NCBI GenBank assembly: GCA_017411125.1
Contig: JAFPNP010000380.1
Location: 1 to 14,625, forward strand
Reading direction: 5' to 3'
Source of the DNA: Kiritimatiellia bacterium
GTDB lineage: Bacteria > Verrucomicrobiota > Kiritimatiellia > RFP12 > UBA1067
Length of the DNA: 14,625 bases
In this document: positions 13,591 through 14,625 of the stretch, piece after piece
How positions within the stretch are numbered: position 1 is the stretch's first letter
Layout of the letters: every line of letters begins with the position of its first letter
Position numbers and translations under genes: made by a program
Notes under the pieces: generated by a model
Databases searched by the model: none
What the model saw: only the letters and a program-made list of their open reading frames with translations
What the model was told of the DNA's origin: nothing

Positions 13591-13650
13591 TGGCGCGTCG
13601 CCGCAGCCTTCGAAAGCATCCTCCCCGAGAAGTCCTCCTTCGAGAAGTAG
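13591..13650 (+). pseudogene. Stranded 3' end of a second Stealth gene
   Basis: Directly after the Stealth stop (13588-13590) and in the same frame, 19 codons run to TAG at 13648-13650. The peptide from 13597 (VAAAFESILPEKSSFEK) matches 13 of 17 residues of the intact gene's end at 13537 (VARAFDAILPEKSSFER). The repeat unit is exactly 60 bases. Many differences are synonymous third-base changes (ATT/ATC, CTG/CTC, CCG/CCC, GAA/GAG, TCG/TCC twice). That shows the two copies diverged as protein-coding genes before the second was lost. It has no start codon and is a relic, unless the UGA is read through. Confidence 0.8.
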
Positions 13651-13671
13651 GCTTTGCGCGGCGGAATGCCG

Positions 13672-14625
13672 TCACTTGCGAAGTTTGTCGCGGAGTTCCG
13701 TAAGCGGGAAGTACGCGAAGCGGAAGAACGCGTCGGAGAGCCATGCGAGGCGCGGGCAGGCCACGAAGAGCTTCATGAACAGCCCTGCTACGCGCCTTGA
13801 CTTCGTGGAAGCGCGAAGGAGGCAGTTTAGCCCGCCGAAGCCGTCCGCGAAGAGCTGCTGAAGAGTCTCGAGCCTGCGCTGGCGCGGCGTGCTTGCGATG
13901 ACGCGCGGCGCGAACCAGTAGTAGCATATCCAGTTCAGCCAGTGCTTCGCCCAGTACGCCGAGATGCGCCGGTCGAAGCCCGCCTCTGCGGACACCTTGG
14001 CGTGGAACGCGAGAAGCGACTTCAGTATGGCGGCATAGTCCCTTAGGAAGTAGTCTGTCTTCTTCGCAAGCGTAGATATCGACCCGGCCCTTATCCTGTA
14101 TAGATAGTACGGCACGTGGATAGGGATGACGCGCTTTGCGAGGTATAGTGCGCGGGGCGCGAACTCGCTGTCCTGCCGCTTCATTCCGTACAGGCATTTA
14201 AGTCCATTGGCGACCAAGTGCCCGCGCCTGAACACCGACAGCTGCAGCATTGGGCATGGGTCGCGGCGGAGCTTGTATATCATCAGAGTCGCAGAAGGGC
14301 CGTCAAGCTCGCCGTTGAAGTCGGCGGGGTAGTTGTCGCGCAAGGGCGCGTTGCCGCCATGCACTTCGTCGATGACGGGCATCGCGCAAGGGTAAATGTC
14401 AGCGCCCGGCCTCTCCGCGATCTTGTCGTGGATATCCTGTAGCGACCCTTCGGCTATGGTGTCGTCGCCGTCGAGGAAGATGATGTACTCGCCCTGCGCC
14501 ATGTCGATGCCGGTGTTGCGCGAGGCAGAGCATGAGCCGCTGCGCGGGCCGGTGAACATCTTGAACCGGGGGTCCTTCGCCACGTACTCGCGTACGAGCT
14601 CTTCCGTCTTGTCCTTCGAAGTCTC
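13672..14625 (-). CDS. Family 2 glycosyltransferase, 5' end beyond the window
   Basis: Read on the - strand, the frame is open from the window edge at 14625 to TGA at 13672-13674, showing 317 residues. A GTG at 14583 is not the start, because homologous coding sequence continues upstream (ETSKDKTEELVREY...). About 40 N-terminal residues, holding the first nucleotide-binding strand, are missing. The metal-binding DGDD is encoded at 14461-14472, preceded by QGEYIIFL. The helical tail carries HWLNW and the C-terminus ends DKLRK. It is a full-length paralogue of the 8578 gene, and together they form a small GT2 subfamily used in this locus. It faces the operon head-on with 21 bases between the Stealth relic and its stop. 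It therefore belongs to another transcript, probably a neighbouring glycan operon running the other way. The sugar is unknown. Confidence 0.88.
   Translation of the reverse strand, partial: ETSKDKTEELVREYVAKDPRFKMFTGPRSGSCSASRNTGIDMAQGEYIIFLDGDDTIAEGSLQDIHDKIAERPGADIYPCAMPVIDEVHGGNAPLRDNYPADFNGELDGPSATLMIYKLRRDPCPMLQLSVFRRGHLVANGLKCLYGMKRQDSEFAPRALYLAKRVIPIHVPYYLYRIRAGSISTLAKKTDYFLRDYAAILKSLLAFHAKVSAEAGFDRRISAYWAKHWLNWICYYWFAPRVIASTPRQRRLETLQQLFADGFGGLNCLLRASTKSRRVAGLFMKLFVACPRLAWLSDAFFRFAYFPLTELRDKLRK

Noticed and set aside
13651..13671. Bidirectional terminator between the convergent genes
   Set aside because: The gap is 21 bases with no stable stem or T-run on either strand.
1..14625. CRISPR arrays, tRNA or rRNA genes, insertion sequences or prophage genes
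   Set aside because: No regularly spaced repeats, tRNA-like segments, transposase or integrase motifs were seen on reading both strands.

Overview
The window is a dense, high-GC stretch that looks like one long co-directional polysaccharide operon on the + strand (about 264 to 13590). It is preceded by the tail of an unrelated gene (1-108) and followed by a convergent, partial glycosyltransferase gene on the - strand (13672-14625). The export signals, inner-membrane sensor kinases, flippase fragment and capsule-type glycosyltransferases point to a Gram-negative-type bacterium. The style (large receptor-kinase and transporter-kinase fusions, GC-rich genes behind an AT-rich promoter) resembles uncultured PVC-group gut bacteria such as Kiritimatiellota, Lentisphaerota or Verrucomicrobiota. 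That assignment is an impression; no marker gene is present to prove it.

Layout. A clear extended -10 promoter (229-257) precedes a small STAS-domain protein (326-649). Next comes a 1060-residue hybrid histidine kinase with three periplasmic-binding-protein-like sensor segments (674-3856). A two-domain glycosyltransferase follows, GT4 fused to GT26/WecG-TagA-CpsF (3867-5714), then a second hybrid kinase whose input half is an APC-type amino-acid permease (5711-8578). The rest of the operon is assembly machinery: a GT2 glycosyltransferase (8578-9669), an unfamiliar DxD protein (9666-10655), a GT2 cut off just after its DxD motif (10652-10972), a paralogue of the DxD protein (10976-11908), the C-terminal half of a Wzx-type flippase (11913-12557), and a Stealth-family sugar-phosphate transferase (12559-13590). 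The Stealth gene is followed in frame by the last codons of a lost second copy (13591-13650). A paralogue of the 8578 GT2 points back towards the operon from the right edge.

How it may work together. From 5711 to 10655 each gene overlaps the next by one to four bases, so the kinases and the transferases are translationally coupled. This suggests that the cell senses small solutes, perhaps amino acids, through the two kinases and ties that to making a surface glycan; the STAS protein may be a switch. No HPt protein, DNA-binding response regulator, RsbW-like kinase or PP2C phosphatase is visible, so the output partners must lie elsewhere. The truncated GT2, half flippase and stranded Stealth tail show that the right half (about 10940-13650) has been remodelled by recombination. 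The most unusual items are the APC-permease kinase, the triple-sensor kinase, the GT4-GT26 fusion carrying an in-frame 60-base fold-back element, and the pair of unclassified DxD proteins.
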